From UBA961 sp049317525 (GTDB taxonomy: Bacteria; Bacteroidota; Ignavibacteria; Kapaibacteriales; UBA961), in NCBI GenBank assembly GCA_049317525.1, contig JBMOIC010000024.1, forward strand, positions 1-36,142: a stretch of 36,142 nucleotides of DNA, read 5' to 3'. Each line of letters starts with the position of its first letter. Positions within the stretch are counted from its first letter, which is position 1. A program made the translations under genes and the position numbers. Below the pieces are notes generated by a model, which saw only the letters and a list, made by a program, of their open reading frames with translations, had not been told where the DNA came from and did no database searches. Below are positions 1 through 8,274 of the stretch, piece by piece.

Positions 1-770
1 TAACTGCTGGTAATGGTAATACAACTATCGGTAATACAACTGGTGCTCTTACATTAACAGGTAATACAATAACCATCAATGGCTCTCCAAATATTAGTAA
101 TAATCTTACTGTTGGTGCAAATCTAAGTGCAGGTAATACTAGTGTTGGAACATTACAAGCCGGTAATGCTACATTTACTGGTACTGCATCAATACAAAGT
201 ACTTTAGACATGACTGCTGATCCAATTGAAAATATTGGTAATGTTGGTACAGACTTCCTAAATACAGGTGGTTTGAATTTAGCAGGTACTTTAACAGTAA
301 GTAATGCAGCTTCCGCACAAAGTATTAGTGTAACAAATGGTACTTCCACATTCGAAACTACAGCTACTACAGGTATTGCTTTATCAGCAATTGCTAATAC
401 CTCAACAAGTGGTGGAGCTTTATATGCAGTAGTTAATCATGCAAATGCAACGGCTGCTGAATTTAAAAATACTACAACTAGTGGTGTTGCTGTAAGAGTA
501 TCCGAAGGTTCTTTATACTTAGAATCTGGCTCTAGACTAAAAGGTGAAATTGTTACAGTAAATGCAAATAACCTAATAGATGGAAATGCTTTAGTGTATA
601 ATTACACTGCTGCAGCTGGTACATTAAATGCCGCTACTTTTAGTGCTGGAACAGCAGGTACAATTATATATGTAGTTTGTGATAATGATCAAGCTGGTTA
701 TACTCTTGCTGCAAATCAAGTAGCAGTATTTGTTTACTCTGGTGGTGCTTGGAGAGTAGTTACTCAATAA
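1..770 (+). CDS. Repetitive Gly/Asn/Thr-rich surface or fibre-like protein, 3' part (5' end outside window)
   Basis: The reading frame is already open at base 3 and runs without a stop to TAA at 768-770, so the first Met inside the window (base 210) is probably internal and the gene begins upstream. The visible ~255 residues are rich in G, N, T, S and A, with short alternating motifs such as GNTTIGNTTG, GNTSVG and GNATFTG. This is typical of beta-solenoid or adhesin/fibre stalks. The last ~60 residues are less repetitive and end in AFVYSGGAWRVVTQ-type sequence (FVYSGGAWRVVTQ is visible), which looks like a compact cap. I see no T9SS sorting tail and no lipobox in the visible part. A strong terminator follows 16 bases after the stop. 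Function is unknown; a surface adhesin is inference, and a phage tail fibre cannot be excluded, although no phage genes are nearby. Confidence 0.75.
   Translation, partial: TAGNGNTTIGNTTGALTLTGNTITINGSPNISNNLTVGANLSAGNTSVGTLQAGNATFTGTASIQSTLDMTADPIENIGNVGTDFLNTGGLNLAGTLTVSNAASAQSISVTNGTSTFETTATTGIALSAIANTSTSGGALYAVVNHANATAAEFKNTTTSGVAVRVSEGSLYLESGSRLKGEIVTVNANNLIDGNALVYNYTAAAGTLNAATFSAGTAGTIIYVVCDNDQAGYTLAANQVAVFVYSGGAWRVVTQ
3..191 (+). repeat. Degenerate in-frame GGTAAT (Gly-Asn) coding repeats
   Basis: GGTAAT recurs at 9, 15, 30, 60, 132 and 162, always in the same reading frame and at spacings that are multiples of 3 (several of 15 or 30). It encodes Gly-Asn followed by Thr or Ala. This is protein-level repetition inside the surface-protein gene, not a mobile or CRISPR-type repeat. 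Confidence 0.5.
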
Positions 771-785
771 TCTAACAAACATTCC

Positions 786-816
786 AAAAAAGGCCACTTC
801 GGTGGCCTTTTTTTTT
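786..816 (+). terminator. Rho-independent terminator with UUCG tetraloop
   Basis: A perfect 6-bp stem GGCCAC (792-797)/GTGGCC (802-807) closes a TTCG loop. It is flanked by A-tract 786-791 and T-tract 808-816, which extend the pairing. It ends the transcript of the repetitive surface protein. Confidence 0.9.
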
Positions 817-827
817 ATATGCCAAGT

Positions 828-844
828 TGTACAGATAATGTACA
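828..844. promoter_or_regulatory. Paired TGTACA palindromes, possible operator
   Basis: TGTACA at 828-833 and again at 839-844, start to start 11 bp apart (about one helical turn), separated by GATAA. Each hexamer is its own reverse complement, so the site is both a direct and an inverted repeat. It lies between the upstream terminator and the gene starting at 901. A binding site is only inference; no regulator is known. Confidence 0.3.
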
Positions 845-900
845 TCGTAAAAAAACATATTTATATATTACAGTAAATAATGACAAACTGATTGTGTTCT

Positions 901-3150
901 ATGAAGATATATAGGTTTATAATAGTATGTCTAATTGCACTGCAATTCTATATACTGCAATCTCAGACTATTGATGTATCACAATGGACTATAGAGACAT
1001 CGCTCTATTCAACAAATACAGCTTTGTTTATCCCATCCACGAAATCTATATGCATAGGTACTAGTGGTGGTTTAATTATAAAAAATGCTAATGATTCAGT
1101 TTCTATTTATAGGACTAATAATGGATTGCTTAGCTCTGATATATCTGCATTGGGATATGATTCCGTAAAAAAACAATTATGGGTAGGCGCATCCGATGGA
1201 AGTATAGATATTCTAGATTTTACTTCTCAATCGTGGAAACATATAACAGATATTAAAAGCACTAATTCTCTACCTAAAAAGAGGATTAGATGCTTTTTAT
1301 TTACTTCAAATGCCATTTTTATAGGTGGAGATTTTGGTCTTATTTCTTATGACCAAAATTATGCTCCAGGAGACTATGTAGAAATAATCGGATCTATTAC
1401 TCAAGGAACTGCAATTACATCATTACAAAAAATAAAAGATACATTGTGGGTTACAACAGAAAAAGGCGCTGGTAAAATATGGATGGGTGTCACTTCTATG
1501 AGGGAATCTGAAAAATGGACAGTATATACCAAAAATGGCTTGGCAGACTCTTCATTAATTGGCTCAATAGTAAAAGATGATATACTCTATATAGCAACTG
1601 TAAAAGGTATCAGTAATTATCAAAATGGAGTATGTACATTAATTGATACCAAAGGAAATCAAAAAATTAATAGTATTAGCTTGCAGGGGAATCGTGTAGT
1701 TTATGGAGATGATATTCAATTATATGCTCTTGATGATAATCAAGTAATTCCAGGTTCGAACAATCATGGTATACTAACTGGACATAGCTCTAGTTCGGAT
1801 AGTACTTCAATTTTATATCTGAAGTCTGGTGGAATTATTATTCTAAAAAACAGTATTTCAGAAAAATATATTCCCAATTCGCCAAAGTCAAATCTCTTCC
1901 TATTCTTAGCCATTAGTTCTAATGGTTATCTGTGGTCGGGAGCCCAAGATGACAGACCCCAAGGGTTTTACACATTTGGGGATAATATGTGGAAAAACTA
2001 TTCTAATACAACCAATCCCGACTTTGCTTTTAATGGTTTTCACAAAGCTAGCGCAATGAGTGATGGCAGTATATGGTTAAGCAATTGGGGTGGTGGAATT
2101 GTTCAAGCTAAACCTAATTCAGATACAAGTTTTACTTATACTGTGTATAATACTACAAATTCTCCATTATTGGGTATTGGAGGCGGTGGTTATGTAGTTA
2201 CAGGCAAGGCAGCCGAAGATAGAAATGGAACAGTTTGGTTTCCAAATTATGATGATGCAGGAGAAATTGGACCTGTCTTAATTTATAAAAAGAAGGACGG
2301 AACATTTGGCTCTTATAAAAATGCATATAATCCTATTGAAAGAAAATATTCGGTTTGTGCCATTGATAATAATTCTACAAAATGGTTAGGCAGCAGAAAT
2401 GGTTTAGGACTTCTATATTTTAATGATAAAAACACTGCAGATGTAAACGATGATATATGGAATAAACTAACTACAAGCAATTCTAATATTTTGGATGATA
2501 TCATCAAAGTTATAGCAAAAGATAATAATGGTGTATTGTGGATTGGGTCTTCTGGTGGATTAAATGCAATCTATAATCCATCAATTATACTACAAGGAAA
2601 AAATCCATCAATTGTTAAAGTATCTGTTATTTCAAGCTTAAATGTAAATGATATTGCAATAGATGCAGTTAATAATAAATGGATAGCCACTACAAATGGA
2701 GTCTATGTACTGAATGAAGATGGCACAGAAATCCTAAAAACGATTAATATGACCAATGCACCCTTAGAAACTAATGATATCAAAGCACTTGCATTAGATA
2801 ATGCATCAGGAAAAGTATATATAGGTACAGAATTAGGATTATTAATCGGACAAACAACCATTATCAATCCAGAAACTGACTATTCATCATTAACTTGCTA
2901 TCCGCAACCTTTTGACCCAAATACTGGTAATACACTATTAATTAAAGGATTAGCACCAGAAAGCGCAGTACATATAGTAACTCCTTCTGGAATGCCAATT
3001 ACATCATTGTATACTAAAAGTGGCTTAATTAATTGGGATGGTAAAGATGATTCTGGAAATATAGTGCCTCAAGGAGTATATATAATTTTAACTCAATCAG
3101 GAACTACAGACAAAGCAGGGTTTGTAAAATGCACTATTAAGTATAGATAA
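901..3150 (+). CDS. PorZ-like beta-propeller protein with T9SS/FlgD-like C-terminal domain
   Basis: About 749 residues from ATG 901; a TTG nine bases upstream is possible, but the signal peptide (MKIYRFIIVCLIALQFYILQSQ) begins cleanly at the ATG. The N-terminal part (WTIETSLYSTNTALF... LWVGASDGSIDILD) resembles the PorZ N-terminal propeller. Two-component-regulator-propeller-type blades follow, with motifs such as WLGSRNGLG, LWIGSSGGL, WIATTNGVYVL and VYIGTELGL. The last ~80 residues hold a FlgD/T9SS-like Ig fold (INWDGKDDSGNIVPQGVY). PorZ in Porphyromonas (~776 residues) is a surface component of the T9SS attachment complex, and length and domain order agree. Other secreted propellers share these repeats, so the PorZ assignment is probable, not certain. 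The following gene lies 91 bp downstream on the same strand. Confidence 0.7.
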   Translation: MKIYRFIIVCLIALQFYILQSQTIDVSQWTIETSLYSTNTALFIPSTKSICIGTSGGLIIKNANDSVSIYRTNNGLLSSDISALGYDSVKKQLWVGASDGSIDILDFTSQSWKHITDIKSTNSLPKKRIRCFLFTSNAIFIGGDFGLISYDQNYAPGDYVEIIGSITQGTAITSLQKIKDTLWVTTEKGAGKIWMGVTSMRESEKWTVYTKNGLADSSLIGSIVKDDILYIATVKGISNYQNGVCTLIDTKGNQKINSISLQGNRVVYGDDIQLYALDDNQVIPGSNNHGILTGHSSSSDSTSILYLKSGGIIILKNSISEKYIPNSPKSNLFLFLAISSNGYLWSGAQDDRPQGFYTFGDNMWKNYSNTTNPDFAFNGFHKASAMSDGSIWLSNWGGGIVQAKPNSDTSFTYTVYNTTNSPLLGIGGGGYVVTGKAAEDRNGTVWFPNYDDAGEIGPVLIYKKKDGTFGSYKNAYNPIERKYSVCAIDNNSTKWLGSRNGLGLLYFNDKNTADVNDDIWNKLTTSNSNILDDIIKVIAKDNNGVLWIGSSGGLNAIYNPSIILQGKNPSIVKVSVISSLNVNDIAIDAVNNKWIATTNGVYVLNEDGTEILKTINMTNAPLETNDIKALALDNASGKVYIGTELGLLIGQTTIINPETDYSSLTCYPQPFDPNTGNTLLIKGLAPESAVHIVTPSGMPITSLYTKSGLINWDGKDDSGNIVPQGVYIILTQSGTTDKAGFVKCTIKYR

Positions 3151-3241
3151 TATTGCATGAAAAAAAAATGTAAATTGTTAATGCTTTTTAGAAAAAAGAT
3201 ACATTTTCTTGATTAACACTTCTTTTCCTGCTATCAACAGC

Positions 3242-5251
3242 ATGTTAAAAAAACCATCCTATATTCTCCTGATAAGTGTCATTATATGTAGTATTTTTAT
3301 TCAAAAAAACAATATACAAGCACAAAATCAAGATACAATTCGAATACCTAGCGATATATCTTATGGTGTATATTCTGGGATTGGACCAGGATTTCATTCA
3401 GGTGGTTTTAGTAAGTTTCAGGGAATACCAAGCTGTTGTCCAATATATGATGCAATATCAGCTTTAGGAAGTAGTACGGGATTGCTAATTAATAAGCGAT
3501 TGAATACCAATTCTTATCTTAGTTTTAGAAGTGGTATTAATGGAATGGGGGCAGATTTTAACTCACAACAATTACAATATGTCAATAATAATGGTAATAT
3601 AAGTACTGCTACACTAACACATACTTTGGAAACTAGTATTGCTATAGTATCGGGTTCATTATCATATGGTTTGAATGTTAAAGATATATCTATTGATGCA
3701 GGTTATTGGATTGGTATACCTATTTCAGCAACTTTTTATCAAAAAGAGACAGTATTTCCTGGAACATTTTTAAATGGCTCTAGGATTAGAAATGAATTTA
3801 GTGGGTCAATTCCAGAAGTACCAAGCTTAATACATGGGATACAAGCTGGTATTCATTACTCTTTACCATTAAATAATCAAGGTACTGTATTCTTAAGTCC
3901 AGAATTTACAGTATTACAAACTTTGGGCTCTCTATCTGGTACATTAGGTTGGAATACCTTGCAATTAAGAGGCGGAATATCTGTTTTATGGAATAATATT
4001 ACCCTACAATTGCCTCCACCATTGCCACCTCCGCCACCACCACCAATAAAAATAACTCCTAAACCAATTCCACAATTAACAGTTTCACTAAAGGTCTCAG
4101 GTTATATCAATAATCAATTACAACCATTATCTGCCTTAAAAGTAGAAGAAATTGTTCATTATGAAACTCAACCCTTACTTCCATATATTTTCTTTGATGA
4201 ATTGCAAGCAACTCTACCATCACGTTATAAACAGTTAAGTTCATATCAAGCACAAGTATTTTCAGAACAAGAATTAGTTCCATTACAAACGATAGAGCGT
4301 TATTATCATACGATTAATCTAGCTGGTAAAAAGTTAAAAGATAATCCTGCATTATCAATTGAACTTCGAGGATGTGCATCGGGTAGTGGAAATGAAAAAA
4401 ACAATAAAGAAATAGGTAAACAAAGAAGTGAAACTATTGCTACATATCTTAGAGATATTTGGAATATTTCTCCAAACAGAATACGTATAAGTTCCAGAGA
4501 AATTCCAGATAATCCATCGAATAATTCGTATCCAGAAGGCCAAGCCGAAAATAGAAGAGTTGAACTTATCTTAAGCGATCCATCTTCATTCGAAACAATC
4601 GTCTTAAATGATACAATAAGAGCAATTAGTCCATCAAAAGTTATAATCGAACCTAAACTAGTTTCTGGACCAAGCATCAGACAATGGCGCATGAGTATTT
4701 TTACAGAATCTGGCCAAAATCAATTTGATAGCAATGGTATTTTTCAAATAGAATCAATATTAGAATGGAAACCAGACTTTGCTACGCTTCCAAGAACAAA
4801 AGATTCTTTAATCTTTAGATTTAATGTCATAGACTCTCTTAGTAGAAGTATGAGTGCATATTGGAATATACCATATGACTATATTTCTGCCAGAATCAGT
4901 AGAAATACATTGCAAAAAGGGACAAAGCAATTAAAAACATATTCTTTAATTCTATTTGATTTTGATAAAGCATATTTAGACCCAAGAAATGCAAGGCTAC
5001 TCACTAATATCATTAAAGAAATACCTGAAGATGCTACAATTTCAATTATTGGTGCAACAGATATTTTTGGTAATGAAGACAGAAACAGACAATTAGCTCA
5101 AGAAAGAGCTAATACTGTTGGCAATACCATCGGACTTAAAACCACATCCATTAAGGGAATTCCAGGATATCAAAAATATCCTAATGATGTACCAGAAGGC
5201 AGATTTTATAATAGAACAGTAGAAATTATAGTAGAAACCGGCGGTAATTAA
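3242..5251 (+). CDS. Outer-membrane protein with proline hinge and two OmpA-like domains
   Basis: About 669 residues from ATG 3242, which opens a signal peptide (MLKKPSYILLISVIICSIFI...AQ); an upstream in-frame TTG at 3209 is less likely. The N-terminal ~260 residues look like an outer-membrane barrel or porin-like region and contain the motif GIPSCCP. A proline run (PPPLPPPPPPP, near 4012-4048) forms a hinge. Two OmpA-C-like domains follow, one around residues 325-455 and one around 575-669. In the second, the peptidoglycan-binding Asp and Arg are both present with the family spacing of 15 (GATD...QERANTV). In the first, the Asp position is Ser (GCAS) while the Arg remains (KQRSETI). OmpA domains bind meso-diaminopimelate of peptidoglycan and tether the outer membrane. 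A diverged paralogue lies at 8271-10295 on the other strand. Confidence 0.85.
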   Translation: MLKKPSYILLISVIICSIFIQKNNIQAQNQDTIRIPSDISYGVYSGIGPGFHSGGFSKFQGIPSCCPIYDAISALGSSTGLLINKRLNTNSYLSFRSGINGMGADFNSQQLQYVNNNGNISTATLTHTLETSIAIVSGSLSYGLNVKDISIDAGYWIGIPISATFYQKETVFPGTFLNGSRIRNEFSGSIPEVPSLIHGIQAGIHYSLPLNNQGTVFLSPEFTVLQTLGSLSGTLGWNTLQLRGGISVLWNNITLQLPPPLPPPPPPPIKITPKPIPQLTVSLKVSGYINNQLQPLSALKVEEIVHYETQPLLPYIFFDELQATLPSRYKQLSSYQAQVFSEQELVPLQTIERYYHTINLAGKKLKDNPALSIELRGCASGSGNEKNNKEIGKQRSETIATYLRDIWNISPNRIRISSREIPDNPSNNSYPEGQAENRRVELILSDPSSFETIVLNDTIRAISPSKVIIEPKLVSGPSIRQWRMSIFTESGQNQFDSNGIFQIESILEWKPDFATLPRTKDSLIFRFNVIDSLSRSMSAYWNIPYDYISARISRNTLQKGTKQLKTYSLILFDFDKAYLDPRNARLLTNIIKEIPEDATISIIGATDIFGNEDRNRQLAQERANTVGNTIGLKTTSIKGIPGYQKYPNDVPEGRFYNRTVEIIVETGGN

Positions 5252-5293
5252 ACCTATAAATCTTCAGAATATCTAAACACCATATTATATATT

Positions 5294-6622
5294 ATGGATC
5301 TCTTTATGAAATTATTATATGCTGTATTGTGTGTATGCTTAAGCGCACAAATGTATTCCCAAACCTATGATTTTTCATTGGTAGATAAAATACTTCAAGA
5401 TTCATTGCAAAATATATCTGGTATCGGTGGTGGTTGCGCGCTTATTCTTATGAAAGACGGAAAAGAAATCTATTCTAAATCATTTTCTTTACCCGGAAAA
5501 TCATATACAGTAAATAAAATTGTTCCAATTGCATCATCTTCTAAATGGCTTGCTTGTGGTGTGGTAATGGGTTTATTGCAAGATGGTTTGTGGACATTAG
5601 AAGATTCGGCAGGAAAATACTTACCATATATTGATGGCGATAAAGCAAGGATGACAATCAGACAATTGTTTTCTATGACAAGTGGGATAAAAGAAGATGG
5701 AAATGGGGTTGAAGATAGTATTCTGAGAAATAATGATATTAGTTTAGATTCTGCAGTAAAGCAAATACTAGCTTTACCTTTGGCAACTAAACCAGGTGCA
5801 AGCATGGCCTATGGCGGAAGGGGAATGCATATTGCAGGAAGATGTGCAGAAATTGCATCAGGAATTCCTTTAGAAACAGGTCAGGCATGGAATAGCTTAT
5901 TTAGTAAATATGTGAGTACACCTTTAGGATTAAAAGTTACACAGTTTTTACCTGGCAAAAATCCAGGAATTGCAGGAAGTGTTGCTTCTAATGCTAAAGA
6001 GTATTCTGTTTATCTTCAGATGATCATAAATAATGGAAAGCACGCAGATAAGCAGATAATTAGTAAAGAAATTATTTCAGAAATGAAAAAAGATCAAACA
6101 TTTGGAGCGCCAATACTCTATTCTCCATTTGCTTTATGGAAAATTCTGAATCCAAGTTTAGATCTTGATGGAAAAGCTAGATATGCTTTAGGACATTGGA
6201 GAGAAAAAGTTGATTACTCAACTGATGAAGTATTAGAATCAAGTTCTCTTGGCGCATTTGGTTTTGCACCATGGATAGATTGGAAAAGAAATCTTACAGG
6301 TGTGTTTTCTGTCTGGAGCGAAGGAAGAGTTACAGTACCAACATATATCACACTAAAAAAAGCTATACGAAATAGTATCGATGGAATTTCAAGTATACAG
6401 AATGATAGCGAATCTACTATGATGGTTCAGATGAATAATACAGTGATATTTTCAGAAAAAGTTCAATCATTTACTGTGTATTCATTATCAGGAACTGTGG
6501 TTCAACAATCTCAATCAATGGAAGAATGGGATTATACAGGATTATCTAATGGATTATATATGATTGATATGATATCCAAAGATCAACAACATCATATACA
6601 AAAATTGACAATTATCCATTAA
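5294..6622 (+). CDS. Secreted serine hydrolase (beta-lactamase/transpeptidase fold) with T9SS tail
   Basis: 442 residues with an N-terminal signal peptide; ATG 5306 (MKLLYAVLCVCLSAQMYSQ) is an equally good start. The SxxK nucleophile motif is S81-S-S-K84, after a conserved 'IASSSKW' context as in class C beta-lactamase-like hydrolases. The second motif, normally YxN, reads Y173-G-G, so the Asn is replaced. A candidate for the third motif is SLGAFGF near residue 317. The last ~80 residues (VYSLSGTVVQQ...LSNGLYMIDMISKD) are a T9SS-type A sorting domain, predicting export and surface anchoring or release. The substrate is unknown; esterase or D,D-peptidase are both possible. Its stop overlaps the stop of the convergent lectin gene in TTAA 6619-6622. 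Confidence 0.85.
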   Translation: MDLFMKLLYAVLCVCLSAQMYSQTYDFSLVDKILQDSLQNISGIGGGCALILMKDGKEIYSKSFSLPGKSYTVNKIVPIASSSKWLACGVVMGLLQDGLWTLEDSAGKYLPYIDGDKARMTIRQLFSMTSGIKEDGNGVEDSILRNNDISLDSAVKQILALPLATKPGASMAYGGRGMHIAGRCAEIASGIPLETGQAWNSLFSKYVSTPLGLKVTQFLPGKNPGIAGSVASNAKEYSVYLQMIINNGKHADKQIISKEIISEMKKDQTFGAPILYSPFALWKILNPSLDLDGKARYALGHWREKVDYSTDEVLESSSLGAFGFAPWIDWKRNLTGVFSVWSEGRVTVPTYITLKKAIRNSIDGISSIQNDSESTMMVQMNNTVIFSEKVQSFTVYSLSGTVVQQSQSMEEWDYTGLSNGLYMIDMISKDQQHHIQKLTIIH

Positions 6623-8274
6623 TAAAGATCTATCACAAAGGGATAAGAATAGAGCGTAAAAGGACTTTTTATAATTGCTGTATAAAACCCTACGGGATAT
6701 GAAAGTTTGTGTAAGACAATAGATTCTGATGCAGAAGAAACATGCTTCCATGAGAACTGTTCTATCAATTCACCTTTAATATTATACAGTTGAAGGCTAT
6801 GTGGCCCATCATCTAAGCTTTTAATATCAAATATTAATCTATCTGCATAACTTGATTGCTGTATCGTAAAACTATTATTATTCTGAAATAGTAAACGGGC
6901 ACCACCTTCTCTGCATATATCTGTGATTGTACAAGATCCAGGAATATAAGATATATCCAATGGCAAGATATTACCTTGTCGGTCTTCCCAATGGATTGAA
7001 TCTATAATGAGAACTGTATTTGTATCATTACCCAATACAGCAAGAGTATATAAAGTAAAAAGAGTATCAATACATTGAGGACTATACAAACCTTTTGCTA
7101 TAATAGAAAATCGATTATCTGAAAAATTATGAGAAATGCTAGCATTCGATGCTGATAAAGGATATAGAATAGTAGAAGGAAAGTGAAGATAAGCAGTATA
7201 GCTATACAGTGAAGGGTCAAAAGTAGTAAAATTTACAGCTGGAATTACTAAAGCAGGAAAGGAAACTGTGTCTAATAACTTTGCAGTTTTATCCGGAAAT
7301 TGAATAATTGCATTGCATGTATCTACAATTATGATAACAGAATCATTATCTATATTTCCTAAAGTATCTTTTACTTCAACATAATATATAGTTGTCGTTT
7401 TTGGGAAGGCCCAAGGCCGAGCAATTGTATCATTTGATAAGCCAATAGAAGGCAGCCATTTATAAGAAAATGGAGCTCTACCAAAAGCATTTTGGCCTAT
7501 CTGCACTTTTTTTCCAAAACAGATAGTAGTGTCTTGTCCAGCATTGGCAATCAAGCCATTTGAATGGCCAAAAGAGACAATATCATGATTAGCATAAGAA
7601 CCACCAGTTGAAGAAGTAAATCCTAGCCAAGCAGTTCCATTATCTAATTGTAATAAAGAATCAACATTCACATATGCTTTAATTTTGGGTATAGACATAT
7701 CATCAAGAAAAACACTAAAGATCTTTTGTACATATTCTATTCTTAAGATATGTGGATTTCCATCTTCCATTGTGGGTATGGTAGAAGCCATACCTAGAGA
7801 ATAGATATGATTTTCACTAATAGGATTTTTGCCATTACTTTGAATGCTTATATGATTATCATTGGGGTCATTTCTTTCTGGATTATAATATGTGTCAAAT
7901 TCAATAGCTAAGGAATTAGGTATAGAAGAATATCCAATACCACCACCATATTGTCCAATACTAAATGCACTTGTATTCTGAATAACAAATGCAATTCCAT
8001 CTGCGCCAGAAAAATCCGAATTAGTTATGTGGAAACCAATTTCAATGGCAAAATCATTGGCAACATTTTTTTTATCTTTTAGCCAAATACCACCACCTTG
8101 AAAATTCTTAGCTTCTGTAAGTCTGATTCTTTTATTAAATAATTGCGCAGTTCCAACAAAGTTGAACATTGTAGAATCTGTAAATTCTTGTAAAAAAATG
8201 TCTTTTTGAGCATAAAGAGTAGGTTCTGTAGAAAAACAGAATAGACAGAGCATTAAAATGAACAGATTTTTCAT
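6619..8274 (-). CDS. L-type lectin-domain surface protein with PKD-like, cohesin-like and T9SS domains
   Basis: About 551 residues, read from ATG at 8274, where the signal peptide MKNLFILMLCLFCFSTEPTLYAQ begins; an in-frame Met 15 codons upstream lies inside the preceding gene. Residues ~25-230 match a bacterial legume (L-type) lectin: GADGIAFVIQN, GGGIGYSSIPNSLAIEFDTYYN, NDNHISIQ. Next is a PKD/SprB-like unit (ICFGKKVQIG...FSYKWLPSIGLSN), the same domain type repeated in the protease at 13884-17762. A cohesin-like beta-sandwich (~320-450) and a T9SS-type sorting tail (LQLYNIKGELIEQ...YPVGFYTAIIKS) follow. The start overlaps the stop of the OmpA-like gene in ATGA (8271-8274), implying translational coupling. 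A role in carbohydrate binding at the cell surface is inferred from the lectin fold. Confidence 0.85.
   Translation of the reverse strand: MKNLFILMLCLFCFSTEPTLYAQKDIFLQEFTDSTMFNFVGTAQLFNKRIRLTEAKNFQGGGIWLKDKKNVANDFAIEIGFHITNSDFSGADGIAFVIQNTSAFSIGQYGGGIGYSSIPNSLAIEFDTYYNPERNDPNDNHISIQSNGKNPISENHIYSLGMASTIPTMEDGNPHILRIEYVQKIFSVFLDDMSIPKIKAYVNVDSLLQLDNGTAWLGFTSSTGGSYANHDIVSFGHSNGLIANAGQDTTICFGKKVQIGQNAFGRAPFSYKWLPSIGLSNDTIARPWAFPKTTTIYYVEVKDTLGNIDNDSVIIIVDTCNAIIQFPDKTAKLLDTVSFPALVIPAVNFTTFDPSLYSYTAYLHFPSTILYPLSASNASISHNFSDNRFSIIAKGLYSPQCIDTLFTLYTLAVLGNDTNTVLIIDSIHWEDRQGNILPLDISYIPGSCTITDICREGGARLLFQNNNSFTIQQSSYADRLIFDIKSLDDGPHSLQLYNIKGELIEQFSWKHVSSASESIVLHKLSYPVGFYTAIIKSPFTLYSYPFVIDLY

Noticed and set aside
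3..191. CRISPR-like or satellite repeat
   Set aside because: Repeats are short, degenerate and all in one reading frame of a coding region, without spacers.
892..900. TTG start for the PorZ-like gene
   Set aside because: ATG 901 starts the signal peptide directly; the TTG adds three residues without a Shine-Dalgarno.
3209..3241. TTG start for the first OmpA-like gene
   Set aside because: It would place eleven extra residues before a clean signal peptide at ATG 3242.
4306..4692. 128-residue ORF antisense to the first OmpA-like domain
   Set aside because: The opposite strand is clearly coding, with conserved OmpA motifs.
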